From: Azorhizobium caulinodans ORS 571
GTDB taxonomy: Bacteria > Pseudomonadota > Alphaproteobacteria > Rhizobiales > Xanthobacteraceae
Assembly (NCBI RefSeq): GCF_000010525.1
Contig: NC_009937.1
Location: 1,617,501 to 1,681,500, forward strand
DNA: 64,000 nt
Direction: 5' to 3'
Part shown: piece after piece, positions 38,945 through 46,791 of the stretch
How positions within the stretch are numbered: the stretch's first letter is position 1
How the letters are laid out: each line of letters begins with the position of its first letter
The notes under the pieces: generated by a model
Told to the model about the DNA's origin: nothing
What the model saw: only the letters and a program-made list of their open reading frames with translations
Databases searched by the model: none
Program-made: the position numbers and the translations under genes

Positions 38945-41308
38945 TCAATCGGCCGCCGGCGCCCGCAGCAGGCGCAGGGCGTTCAGCGTCACCAGAACCG
39001 TCGCGCCCGTATCGGCGAGGATGGCCGGCCACAGGCCCGTGAGGCCGATGAGGGTGGTGACGAGGAACACCAGCTTCAACCCGAGGGCGATGGTGATGTT
39101 CTGGCGGATGTTCGCCATGGTGCGGCGGGACAGCGCTACCATGGCGGCAACGTCCGAGACGCGGGCATGCAGCACGGCGGCGTCCGCCGTCTCCAGCGCC
39201 ACGTCCGTGCCGCCGCCCATGGCGATGCCCACATCCGCCGCCGCCAGCGCCGGGGCATCATTGATGCCGTCGCCTACCTTCAGCACGCGTGCGCCGTCCC
39301 GCTTCAGTTCGGTGACGATGCGCTGCTTGTCCTCCGGCAGCAGACCGGCGCGGACCTCGATGCCGAGTTGCGCGCCGATAGCGGCAGCGGTGCGCGGATT
39401 GTCGCCGGTGAGCATGATCGGCGTGATGCCGGCCGCCCGCAGCGCCCGAAGTCCGCTGAGGGCATCCGCGCGCGGCTCGTCCCGCATGGCGATGGCGCCG
39501 GCGAGCCGCCCGTCCACCACCAGCACCGACACCGTCTTGCCGGCATCGTTGAGCGCTTCGATCTGCGCGCGGGCCTCTACCGGCACAGTCGTCCGCTCGG
39601 CCGCGGCGCCGGGCGAGCCGAGGAAGACGTCCTGCCCCTCCACCCGGCCGCCGACGCCTCGGCCGCCATAGGCGCGCGCCTCGGATGCGCCGGGCGGGGT
39701 GATGCCCGCCTCGGCCGCCCGCTCCAGAATGGCGCGGGCCAGGGGATGGCTCGATCCTGTCTCTAGCGCCGCGGCGAGGCGCAGGACGTCCGCCTCCGAC
39801 GCCTCGAATGGCAGGATGTCGGTGACGCGCGGGGTGCCGGCGGTGAGCGTGCCGGTCTTGTCGAAGGCGGCCACCGTCACCTTGCCGATGGTCTCCACCA
39901 CCGCGCCGCCCTTCATGAGCAGGCCGCGCCGCGCGCCGGCGGAGAGGCTGGCGGCAATGGCGGCCGGTGTCGAGATGACCAGGGCGCAGGGGCAGCCGAT
40001 CAACAGGATGGCGAGGCCCTTGTAGATCCAGACCTGCCAGTCGCCGCTGAAGAGGAGCGGCGGCAGCACCGCCACCAGCACCGCCACCAGCACGATGGCT
40101 GGGGTGTAATAGCGGGAGAAGCGGTCGATGAAGCGCTCGGTGGGCGCCTTGCTCTCTTGCGCCTCCTCTACGAGACGGATGACGCGGGCGATGGTGTTGT
40201 CCTGCGCCGCCGCCGTGACGCGCACGCGCAGCGCGCCGTCGCCATTGACGGTGCCGGCGAAGACGGCCGCGCCTTGCCCCTTCACCACCGGCGTGCTCTC
40301 GCCGGTGACGGGGGACTCGTCGATGGCGCTCTCTCCCTCTGCGATCTCGCCATCGGCCGGAATGCGGGCTCCGGGACGCACCAGAATGAGGTCGGCGACC
40401 CGCAGGCTGTCGGCCGGCACCTCGCGGGTGCCCGCCTGCGTGTCGATGAGGGCCGTCTTCGGCACCAGCGCGGCGAGCGACTGGATGCCGGCGCGGGCCT
40501 TGCTGGCGGCGATGCCCTCCAGCAGTTCGCCGATGAGGAAGAGGAAAACGACGGCGGCAGCTTCCTCCGTTGCCCCGATGATGACCGCGCCGATGGCGGC
40601 CACCGTCATCAGCATCTCGATGGAAAAGGGCGTTCCGGCGCGCGCCGCCGAGAAAGCGCGCCGGGCGATGGGCACGAGCCCCACGAGCATCGCCACGGTG
40701 AAGATCAGCCCCGCCCATTCCGGCAGCAGATGGCCGAGGCCATAGGCGGCCGCCAGAGCGGCGCCGCTCATGAGCGTGAGGCGCCCCTTGCCCGTCTGCC
40801 ACCAGCGCCGCGCGGGCGGAACCGCTGCGGGCGGATTGTCGGCGGGAGTCGCACGGCCCAGCGGCGCCGGGGCGGTGTCGCCGGAATGCTCATGGCCCCC
40901 ACGCTCATGGGGAGCGTGATCATGGTGATCGTGCCCATGGCCGTGATGCGGGTGCGGGCCATGGTCATGATGGGCATGGTCATGACGGTCGGGATCGTGA
41001 TGGTCATGATCATGGTGGTCATGGCCTTGGCCGCAGCAGGCGGAGGCCGGCGCCCCCGCGGGGGCTGGCGGCGCGTCCGCTGTCGTCGCCTTGGCCGGAT
41101 AGCCGAGGCCGGACACCCGACGCTCGATCTGGGCCACCACATCCTCGGGCGCATCCTGATGCGCGACCGTCATGGTGCCGGCGGTGACGGAGATGGACAC
41201 CTCGGTCACGCCGGGCAGGCGGCGCACGGCGGTTTCGATCTTGGCGGCACAGGAGGCGCAATCCATCTCCTCGACGCGAAAGCGGCTGCGGGATAGGGCG
41301 CTCGACAT
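38945..41308 (-). CDS. zntA: Zn/Cd/Pb-exporting P1B-type ATPase
   Basis: This 787-residue inner-membrane pump has an N-terminal heavy-metal domain with MDCASC (about 15-20). A very long His/Asp-rich linker (about 93-140, repeats of HDHHDHD) follows. Then come the membrane part, the phosphatase loop TGES, the metal-site motif CPC (LLIGCPCALVIS), the phosphorylation site DKTGT, the HP motif (SSHPLA) and the hinge GDGINDAPALAAAD. The family exports Zn, Cd or Pb. It is divergent from a MerR regulator with a shared palindromic operator. Confidence 0.93.
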   Translation of the reverse strand: MSSALSRSRFRVEEMDCASCAAKIETAVRRLPGVTEVSISVTAGTMTVAHQDAPEDVVAQIERRVSGLGYPAKATTADAPPAPAGAPASACCGQGHDHHDHDHHDPDRHDHAHHDHGPHPHHGHGHDHHDHAPHERGGHEHSGDTAPAPLGRATPADNPPAAVPPARRWWQTGKGRLTLMSGAALAAAYGLGHLLPEWAGLIFTVAMLVGLVPIARRAFSAARAGTPFSIEMLMTVAAIGAVIIGATEEAAAVVFLFLIGELLEGIAASKARAGIQSLAALVPKTALIDTQAGTREVPADSLRVADLILVRPGARIPADGEIAEGESAIDESPVTGESTPVVKGQGAAVFAGTVNGDGALRVRVTAAAQDNTIARVIRLVEEAQESKAPTERFIDRFSRYYTPAIVLVAVLVAVLPPLLFSGDWQVWIYKGLAILLIGCPCALVISTPAAIAASLSAGARRGLLMKGGAVVETIGKVTVAAFDKTGTLTAGTPRVTDILPFEASEADVLRLAAALETGSSHPLARAILERAAEAGITPPGASEARAYGGRGVGGRVEGQDVFLGSPGAAAERTTVPVEARAQIEALNDAGKTVSVLVVDGRLAGAIAMRDEPRADALSGLRALRAAGITPIMLTGDNPRTAAAIGAQLGIEVRAGLLPEDKQRIVTELKRDGARVLKVGDGINDAPALAAADVGIAMGGGTDVALETADAAVLHARVSDVAAMVALSRRTMANIRQNITIALGLKLVFLVTTLIGLTGLWPAILADTGATVLVTLNALRLLRAPAAD

Positions 41309-41343
41309 GACTCGTCCTCCGATCTTTCCAACGCCGTGTTACG

Positions 41344-41362
41344 TCCTCTAGTCACTAGAGGA
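41344..41362. promoter_or_regulatory. MerR-type operator in the zntA promoter
   Basis: This perfect 19-base palindrome, TCCTCTAGT-C-ACTAGAGGA, sits in the spacer of a leftward promoter TTGCTC-N19-TAACAC. A 19-base spacer with a dyad between -35 and -10 is the hallmark of MerR/ZntR/CadR-activated promoters. Confidence 0.75.
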
Positions 41363-41410
41363 GCAAGACCCCATCTGTGGAAAAATGCAGCGGGCGGGAG
41401 CGGAGGCGAG

Positions 41411-41866
41411 ATGGCGGGACGAGCGCGAGGCGGGCAGAGCGAACAGGATGAGGTCGCCATTGGCGAGGCAGCCCGGCGCAGCGGCGTGAAGGTGCCGACC
41501 ATCCGTTATTATGAGCAGATCGGCCTTCTGGCCGCGCCGGTGCGCACCGAGGGCAATCGCCGGACCTATCGAAGCGAGGACCTGAGCCGCCTTGCCTTCA
41601 TTCGCCATGCCCGCGAACTCGGGTTCGAGGTGGAGGAGATCCGCGCGCTTCTGACGCTCCAGCAGGATCCCTCGCAATCCTGCGAGGCCGCCGACAGGAT
41701 CGCGCGGGGCCATCTGGCGGATGTGGAGCGGCGGATTGCCAGCCTCATGGCCCTAAAGGCGGAGCTGGAGCGCATGATCGAGGGGTGCAGCCATGGTCGG
41801 CTCGCCGACTGCAAGGTGATCGAGGTGCTGGCCGATCACGGCAAATGCACCCATCACCAGCACTGA
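41411..41866 (+). CDS. MerR-family metal-responsive regulator (ZntR/CadR-like)
   Basis: The protein has 151 residues from ATG 41411. The HTH and wing are AIGEAARRSGVKVPTIRYYEQIGLL and EGNRRTYRSEDLSRLAFIRHARELGF. A dimer helix follows, then a C-terminal metal loop with Cys and His (EGCSHGRLADC, then KCTHHQH), like Zn/Cd/Pb sensors and unlike CueR. It activates the divergent ATPase gene through the 19-base operator. The frame to 41336 lacks a ribosome-binding site. Confidence 0.92.
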   Translation: MAGRARGGQSEQDEVAIGEAARRSGVKVPTIRYYEQIGLLAAPVRTEGNRRTYRSEDLSRLAFIRHARELGFEVEEIRALLTLQQDPSQSCEAADRIARGHLADVERRIASLMALKAELERMIEGCSHGRLADCKVIEVLADHGKCTHHQH

Positions 41867-41876
41867 ACCCGAAGGA

Positions 41877-42185
41877 TCAGGCGGCCGGAGCCGCCAGGAG
41901 ATCCTGCCATTCCGGGTGTCGACGGAACTGCGCCGCCACGTAGGAGCAGAGGGGCACGATGGTGAAGGGTTCGTGCCGCGCATCGGCGATGAGCGCGGCC
42001 ATGAGCCGCCCGGCGATGCCGCGTCCCTCTAAGGCCTTCGGAACACCCGTATGATCGACGATCACCGTTCCATTGGCCCCGCGCCGGAAGCTCATCTCGG
42101 CTTCCACCCCGGGCGCCAGCGCGATGATGTAGCGCCCGTGGCCGTCTTTTTCTTCCCGGCGGACCTCAGTTTCGGCGTCACTCAT
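41877..42185 (-). CDS. YjdJ-type GNAT N-acetyltransferase
   Basis: This 102-residue short GNAT protein has GVPKALEGRGIAGRLMAALIADAR (acetyl-CoA loop, GRGIAG) and VPLCSYVAAQFRRHPEWQDLL, the closing motif of the small YjdJ/GTNAT10-like group. The substrate is unknown. It converges on the MerR gene with a ten-base gap. Confidence 0.85.
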   Translation of the reverse strand: MSDAETEVRREEKDGHGRYIIALAPGVEAEMSFRRGANGTVIVDHTGVPKALEGRGIAGRLMAALIADARHEPFTIVPLCSYVAAQFRRHPEWQDLLAAPAA

Positions 42186-42543
42186 CACAGCCTCGATTCA
42201 TAGCGTTCGATGAAACCTATCGCCCCCGCACTGCCCACGCCATGTGCTTCGGCACGTCCCGGTGGCATGGGCCGACAGGCCTGAGCCGGTTTGAAGAACG
42301 CATGGCCTCGGGGCGTGTTCCCTTTGTGTGCAGAACCTCTGAGCGGAAGCGAGTGGCGCTCGTCGGCGCGCTGGAAGGGGCGGGATCGCTCTGCCGGTCC
42401 TGGAGCAAGCCTTCGGCGGGCCGATGCGGTCGCGGCGCCGCTCACCCGGCGGCCTTCTGTCACCGGGCGAGTTGGAAATCCCGTCTTCGCCCCAGGGAGC
42501 GCCGGGTGATAAGACTGGGCCGAACAATCGGAGAAAGCGCGCC
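42186..42543. other. Intergenic region before the 62-residue protein
   Basis: I see no convincing gene. A minus-strand frame (42185-42463) has Arg/Pro/Ala-rich shadow composition and no ribosome-binding site. The region should hold the promoters of the GNAT gene and of the small protein that starts at 42544. Confidence 0.5.
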
Positions 42544-42732
42544 ATGTCCGACGGCCTCAACACAGACGACCTCGATGCCCGCATCGCCATCGCCCGCGAC
42601 AACCTCCGCCAGCTCACGGAGCAGGCCGCAGCCTATTCCGGCGCAGCGGACGAGGAACGCGCCGCCGACCGCATCGCCGAACAGCAAGCCGAACTCGATG
42701 CCCTGCTGAAGGAACGCGAACAGCACAAGTAA
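42544..42732 (+). CDS. Small coiled-coil protein, 62 residues
   Basis: The protein reads MSDGLNTDDLDARIAIARDN, continues LRQLTEQAAAYSGAADEERA and ends LDALLKEREQHK. It is charged, helical and rich in heptad-like Leu/Ile spacing. It is conserved in style with small hypothetical proteins of Hyphomicrobiales, but I cannot name a function. It starts at ATG 42544 after GGAGAAAGCGCGCC. Confidence 0.7.
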   Translation: MSDGLNTDDLDARIAIARDNLRQLTEQAAAYSGAADEERAADRIAEQQAELDALLKEREQHK

Positions 42733-42842
42733 GCGCGGCGTTCGCAGCGGTCATACAATCAGATCCGGGCGCGCGTCCTCAGCCGCGCCGGGACCAGCGA
42801 CTGCCGGCTGGCTCTGAATTTTTGCGCGATTTCGGAAGGGTG

Positions 42843-42918
42843 TGGTGGGCCCGGAGGGACTCGAACCCCCAACCAGACCGTTATGAGCGGTCAGCTCTAA
42901 CCATTGAGCTACAGGCCC
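42843..42918 (-). tRNA. tRNA with anticodon CAU, probably tRNA-Ile2 (lysidine type)
   Basis: This 76-base tRNA includes an encoded CCA. The acceptor stem is GGGCCTG/CGGGCCC (one G-U), the anticodon arm GACCG-CTCATAA-CGGTC, the T arm GGGGGTTCGAGTCCCTC. Anticodon CAU means Met or Ile2. The CTCATAA loop and the CTGGTTG variable region resemble bacterial Ile2 (ileX), in which C34 is changed to lysidine by TilS to read AUA, more than elongator Met. Automatic annotation may call it tRNA-Met. Confidence 0.9.
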
Positions 42919-43061
42919 CGACCGCTCTGCTCCTAGCAACCTTGATGCCGATGGACAACTGCCTCGCCGGCGAGACTGGGGACGGCGGGCCGTCCATCGG
43001 CAGGACGGCTGCGCGGTGGCGCCGGGATCTCGGCCTGTCCCGTGCCGGCCTGGAGCCGGAT

Positions 43062-43099
43062 CCGAGCATATTGAAACGCCTGCGTTTCAATATGCTCGG
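43062..43099. repeat. Perfect 18-bp inverted repeat
   Basis: The left arm, 43062-43079 (begins CCGAGCATATTG), pairs without mismatch with 43082-43099 across a two-base centre. The arms are AT-richer than the surroundings. It lies downstream of the tRNA in an apparently gene-free spacer. Confidence 0.8.
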
Positions 43100-43122
43100 T
43101 GAACCCGTCTCTACTCAAGAAG

Positions 43123-43188
43123 TTGGAGCGCGATTGACCGACCAGATGGAAACGCGTGGCGGTTCCATCTGGTTGGATCGCGCTCTAA
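43123..43188. repeat. 66-base compound palindrome, Hyphomicrobiales-type intergenic repeat
   Basis: The outer arms TTGGAGCGCGAT and ATCGCGCTCTAA and the inner arms ACCAGATGGAA and TTCCATCTGGT form a nested hairpin with few mismatches. The form with a TAGAGC-like end is common in dispersed repeats of this order. It overlaps the stop codon of the TMEM175-like gene by three bases. Confidence 0.65.
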
Positions 43189-43778
43189 CCGGGGCGCCGG
43201 CCTTCGGAGCGGGGGGCGGGCCAGAGGCGGTCGAGGATGTTGAGGCCGAAGGCCCACAGGGCATGGCGCGGCGAAAAGCAGGCGATGACCGCCGCCAGCA
43301 CCGCCGAAGCGATGAAGAGCAGCATCCGGCGGCGCGTGGCGACGATAATCGCCTTCTGTCCGCGGGCCACCTCGAAGTGGGTCAGTGGCAGCGTCAGCAG
43401 GCCGAGGATGGCCATGTGCCCCGCGTAGAGCCAGACCGCCGGCGCCATGTGGCCGTAATGGGCGACCAGGGCGGACGAGAAGGGCAGGGCGGTGATGAAG
43501 AAGAGGTAGACCAGCCAGACCCGCAGCAGGCCCCCGGCGATGGTCTCCTCCGCCCGCCGCAGTTCGATGCCGGCGCGCCAGAGGGCGCCGAGCACGAAGA
43601 AGCTGATGAGATAGGTCAGCGCCTGCGGCCAGAGGCCGAAGATCTGCGCGGAAAGCTCCTGCGGGCTCGTGATCGGCAGGTCGGCGGGCAGGCGGATGTC
43701 GAGCACGAGCAGGGTCATGGCGAAGGCAAAGATGCCGTCGCTCAGCGCTTCCACCCGCGCCTTGGGAAACCACCGCAT
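43185..43778 (-). CDS. TMEM175-like potassium channel / DUF1211 membrane protein
   Basis: This 197-residue integral membrane protein has six predicted helices. The first contains the family filter motif (RVEALSDGIFAFAMTLLVLDIRLP, the FSDGxFAxxxTLL pattern), which in bacterial TMEM175 tetramers lines the potassium pore. The rest fits the DUF1211 pattern (FFVLGALWRAG, HMAPAVWLYAGHMAILGLLTLPL). Its stop lies in a palindromic repeat. It may also act as a proton-sensitive channel; this is family knowledge only. Confidence 0.85.
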   Translation of the reverse strand: MRWFPKARVEALSDGIFAFAMTLLVLDIRLPADLPITSPQELSAQIFGLWPQALTYLISFFVLGALWRAGIELRRAEETIAGGLLRVWLVYLFFITALPFSSALVAHYGHMAPAVWLYAGHMAILGLLTLPLTHFEVARGQKAIIVATRRRMLLFIASAVLAAVIACFSPRHALWAFGLNILDRLWPAPRSEGRRPG

Positions 43779-44051
43779 GCCGCCCCTCGCCCTGCCGAAT
43801 CAGGCGATTGTCGCTCAGGCGGCGGCAAAGTGCGCGCCGCCTTTCGGCAGGCCGCCCGTCTCGGCGGCGGGGATGGGGACAAGGGCCATGCTGCCCCATA
43901 AGCGCCGCCTTCCGGGGCTTTCGTGAGCCGCCCGTGGGGCGGGGTGCGGCGGCTTGGCGAAGTCTTCACCAATGCCCGCCATAAGCGCCCATCACTGGAC
44001 ATGCAGATGCGCGAGCGGGCCGGAAGGTCGCCGGTCGCCGGGGGAAATTGG

Positions 44052-44780
44052 ATGCGGATTGCGCCCAGGTGGAATGCGGCTGTGGCCGCTGCGGTGCTGA
44101 CGGCAGGTCTCGTCATGGGCGCCACGGCACAGGCGGAGGAGTTTGCCCGCTCGACGCTCACCGTCGTGGGGCAGGGACGGGCCTCGGCGCGCCCGGACAT
44201 TGCGATGGTGACCACCGGCGTCGTCGCCGCCGGCAAGACGGCCGAGGAGGCGCTCGCCGCCAATTCCAAGGCAATGGAGCAGGTGATCGCCGCCATCAAG
44301 GATGCGGGGGTCGAACCGAAGGATATCAGCACCTCGGGCCTATCCGTCCAGCCGCAATATTCCCAGCCGGGCAAGGACAGCCGCGAGGCGCCGAAGGTGG
44401 TGGGCTATGAGGTGCGCAACGCCGTCACCGTGACGGTTCGGGACCTCGCGCTCGTCGGGACCCTGCTGGACAAGGTGGTTCAGGCGGGCGCCAACCAGGC
44501 CAGCGGCCTCAGTTTCCAGTTGGCCGATGCGTCGCCGCTGCAGCTTCAGGCCCGCGTGGCGGCGGTGAAGGACGCGCAGGCGCAGGCACAGCAGATCGCC
44601 GATGCCGCGGGCGTCCGGCTGGTCCGCATCCGCCGCATCGATCCGCGCGGTGGCGACAATTATCTCGCCTTGCCCGCGCCGATGCCGATGAAGGCCGAGG
44701 CGCGCGCCGTGCCGGTGGAGTCCGGTGAGATGGATGTGCGGGCGCAGGTGTCCATCGTCTATGAGATCGAGCCCCGCTGA
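44052..44780 (+). CDS. SIMPL-domain (DUF541) periplasmic protein
   Basis: This 242-residue protein has a Sec signal peptide (AAVAAAVLTAGLVMGATAQA, cleavage near residue 33). The mature part begins STLTVVGQGRASARPDIAMVTTGVVAAGKTAEEAL, the DUF541 start, and ends DVRAQVSIVYEIEPR, as in Brucella BP26/Omp28. Family members form channel-like rings in the envelope; their role is unsettled. The frame extending to 43923 has no ribosome-binding site, and ATG 44052 gives a normal signal peptide. Confidence 0.9.
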   Translation: MRIAPRWNAAVAAAVLTAGLVMGATAQAEEFARSTLTVVGQGRASARPDIAMVTTGVVAAGKTAEEALAANSKAMEQVIAAIKDAGVEPKDISTSGLSVQPQYSQPGKDSREAPKVVGYEVRNAVTVTVRDLALVGTLLDKVVQAGANQASGLSFQLADASPLQLQARVAAVKDAQAQAQQIADAAGVRLVRIRRIDPRGGDNYLALPAPMPMKAEARAVPVESGEMDVRAQVSIVYEIEPR

Positions 44781-44787
44781 GGGCCTG

Positions 44788-44807
44788 CCGGCCCCGGAAG
44801 GGGCCGG
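44788..44807. terminator. Hairpin with GGAA loop between convergent genes
   Basis: CCGGCCCC-GGAA-GGGGCCGG is a perfect eight-base stem between the stops of the SIMPL gene (44780) and the lipid kinase gene (44836). It is a likely bidirectional transcription stop. Confidence 0.55.
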
Positions 44808-44835
44808 AATCACCCTGGGAAGAGGCGCGGCGGCG

Positions 44836-45777
44836 TCAGGCCACCGCCGCCGGGCTGGCAGCGCCGTCGGGGCGTTCCGCCCACTGGATCGCGGCCTCCG
44901 GAATGAGCAGCGTCAGCGCCTTCGGCCGCACCTCATAGCGCAACGGCAGCGTTTCCCGCGTCACTTCGCCGTCGGTCGCCACCCAGGCGCGCCGCCGCTT
45001 CAGCCCGTGAATGGTCACGGTGTGCGCCTGGAAGGAGCGGATGCCGGGATTGTTGCGCCAGTTCTCCACGATGAGGTCGGCACCCGCCTTCAACCGCGCC
45101 AGGGCGCCGCGCTCCTCGGCCACGTGGATTTCCAGCAGCCCGGTGTCGAGGCGCGAGCGATGCCAGCCGGGCGCATCGAAGGCATTGTTGGTGACGAGAG
45201 CGGCATAGGCATCAATGGGCTCGCGCCGGCCGTCGATCTCAATCTCCAGCGACAGGCGGCCGGAACGGAATACCGCACGCCACAGCGCCCACAGCCAGCC
45301 GAAGATGCGGCCGCGCTGCTCGCGCACCTGCTCGCGGGCGAGCGCCATCTGGGAGAAGAAGCCGACCCCAGAGACGCCATGGAAGGCGCGACCGTTGAGC
45401 GTCGTCAGGTCCACGCGCATGGGCCGGGCGGTGGCGAGTGCCGCGACCGCGCCGGGCAGGTCACGCGGCAGGCCGATGTCGTAGGCGAGCAGGTTCATGG
45501 TGCCGAGCGGCAGCACGCCGAGCGCGACGTCGCTGCCGGCCAGCACCGATGCGGCGTAGCTCACCGTGCCATCACCGGCCCCGACGATCAGCGTGTCGTA
45601 TCCGCCCTCGATCGCCGAGCGGACGGCGCCCGGGATCTGCTTGCCCTCCGCCAGCACCACGGTGACGTCCCGGCCGGGCCGGGTGAGTGCCTTGTCCACG
45701 GCCTCGGCGGTGGTCTTCGGCCCGAGATCCATGAGGGTCCCGGCCTTCGCGTTCAACACAACCAGCGTGCGGCCCAT
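44836..45777 (-). CDS. Diacylglycerol/lipid kinase-family protein
   Basis: The protein has 313 residues. The catalytic domain has MGRTLVVLNAKAG, the nucleotide-binding GAGDGTVSYAASVLAGSDVALGVLPLGTMNLLAYD (GGDGT type, second Gly replaced by Ala) and a C-terminal beta domain with ATDGEVTRETLPLRYEV. The bacterial family includes YegS, DgkB and sphingosine-kinase-like enzymes; the lipid substrate is unknown. It converges on the SIMPL gene. Confidence 0.88.
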   Translation of the reverse strand: MGRTLVVLNAKAGTLMDLGPKTTAEAVDKALTRPGRDVTVVLAEGKQIPGAVRSAIEGGYDTLIVGAGDGTVSYAASVLAGSDVALGVLPLGTMNLLAYDIGLPRDLPGAVAALATARPMRVDLTTLNGRAFHGVSGVGFFSQMALAREQVREQRGRIFGWLWALWRAVFRSGRLSLEIEIDGRREPIDAYAALVTNNAFDAPGWHRSRLDTGLLEIHVAEERGALARLKAGADLIVENWRNNPGIRSFQAHTVTIHGLKRRRAWVATDGEVTRETLPLRYEVRPKALTLLIPEAAIQWAERPDGAASPAAVA

Positions 45778-45918
45778 GTCTCGTCTCCCAGCGCGGAGAA
45801 CCTCCGCCTGCCCACTCCGGTTCCGGCGGGCGGCGCCCTTACGTCATGTTCCCAGTGATCAGCCTTGAGCGGCGAAACGATGTCGGCATTATGATCGAGA
45901 ACATTCGGGAGGGCGATC

Positions 45919-46320
45919 ATGAGCATGCCGCAGGCGCACGACAAAGACGGAACCATCCTGCGGCTGCGGGCGGGCCTCCTGCTGCTCGCTGCGCTCCTCC
46001 TGCTCTGCCTCTCGGGCGGCACCTTCCTGGCCCGCCAGTTCCAACTCGGCTACGGCTGGGCGCTGCTGATCGCGCTCGTCATCGCGGCCGGCGTCGGCTA
46101 CGGGGTCTTCCGGCTGACCAACAAGGCCTATCTCGCCATCGCGGCGCTGGTCACGCTCGTCACCGCCTACTTCGCCTATGATTTCCTGCGCAACGCCATG
46201 GGCTGGAGCACGGGCCTCTCGTTAACGTTCGCCCTCGTGCCGCTGGTGGTAGTGGGCGCCGCCTTCTGGGATTTCCGCCGTCTGAAGGTCGAGATCCGGG
46301 CCTGGCTCAACAGCCGCTGA
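45919..46320 (+). CDS. Small membrane protein of unknown function
   Basis: The 133-residue protein has four predicted helices (GLLLLAALLLLCLSGG, WALLIALVIAAGVGYGVF, AYLAIAALVTLVTAYFAYDF, LTFALVPLVVVGAAFWDF) with basic ends. I do not recognise a family. The start is ATG 45919 with GGGAGGGCGATC upstream. Confidence 0.7.
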   Translation: MSMPQAHDKDGTILRLRAGLLLLAALLLLCLSGGTFLARQFQLGYGWALLIALVIAAGVGYGVFRLTNKAYLAIAALVTLVTAYFAYDFLRNAMGWSTGLSLTFALVPLVVVGAAFWDFRRLKVEIRAWLNSR

Positions 46321-46410
46321 GGACAAAATCGTTAACGGGCGGCGGTAGGGTGGAACGCAAGGCGCGTTCCGGTGTTGGAGCGGCAGAACACTCCAAGCGG
46401 AGCCGCCGCC

Positions 46411-46716
46411 ATGCTGAAATACGCCGCGCTCTTCCTCATCCTGTCGATCATCGCCGGCTCGCTCGGCTTCCTCACCGTCTCGCGGGTCGCGCGCAACATC
46501 TCGCTGGCGCTGTTCGGCATCTTCCTCGTCATCGCGCTCGCCGTGGCCGGCTTCTTCATCCTCCTGGAGCGGGCGACCGCCGGGGAGATGGGCCCCGCCA
46601 AGCCCTCTTCGCCGCCGCTCATCACCATGATCGCCGCGCTCACCCCGCCTGATGCGCCGCCGCCCTCGGGCTCCGGCGCGCGGGCGCGTGACCTTCTGCC
46701 CATGCGCAGGAGTTGA
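46411..46716 (+). CDS. DUF1328 (YtjA-like) small membrane protein
   Basis: The protein has 101 residues. MLKYAALFLILSIIAGSLGF is the start of the DUF1328/YtjA family of two-helix membrane proteins; a Pro/Ser/Gly-rich cytoplasmic or periplasmic tail of 40 residues is added here. The start is ATG 46411; the frame to 46372 is not supported. The function of the family is unknown; stress-related expression has been noted for relatives. Confidence 0.8.
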   Translation: MLKYAALFLILSIIAGSLGFLTVSRVARNISLALFGIFLVIALAVAGFFILLERATAGEMGPAKPSSPPLITMIAALTPPDAPPPSGSGARARDLLPMRRS

Positions 46717-46791
46717 GCCTTTCGCGCTGCCGCAATAGCCTTCTGAATCGGGGGGGGCGGGTCCGCCCTGCCTGACCAGAGGGAGAACAAG

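Noticed and set aside
42185-42463. A 92-residue minus-strand frame ending at the GNAT start
   Set aside because: Random-looking Arg/Pro/Ala-rich sequence, no ribosome-binding site, no recognisable family.
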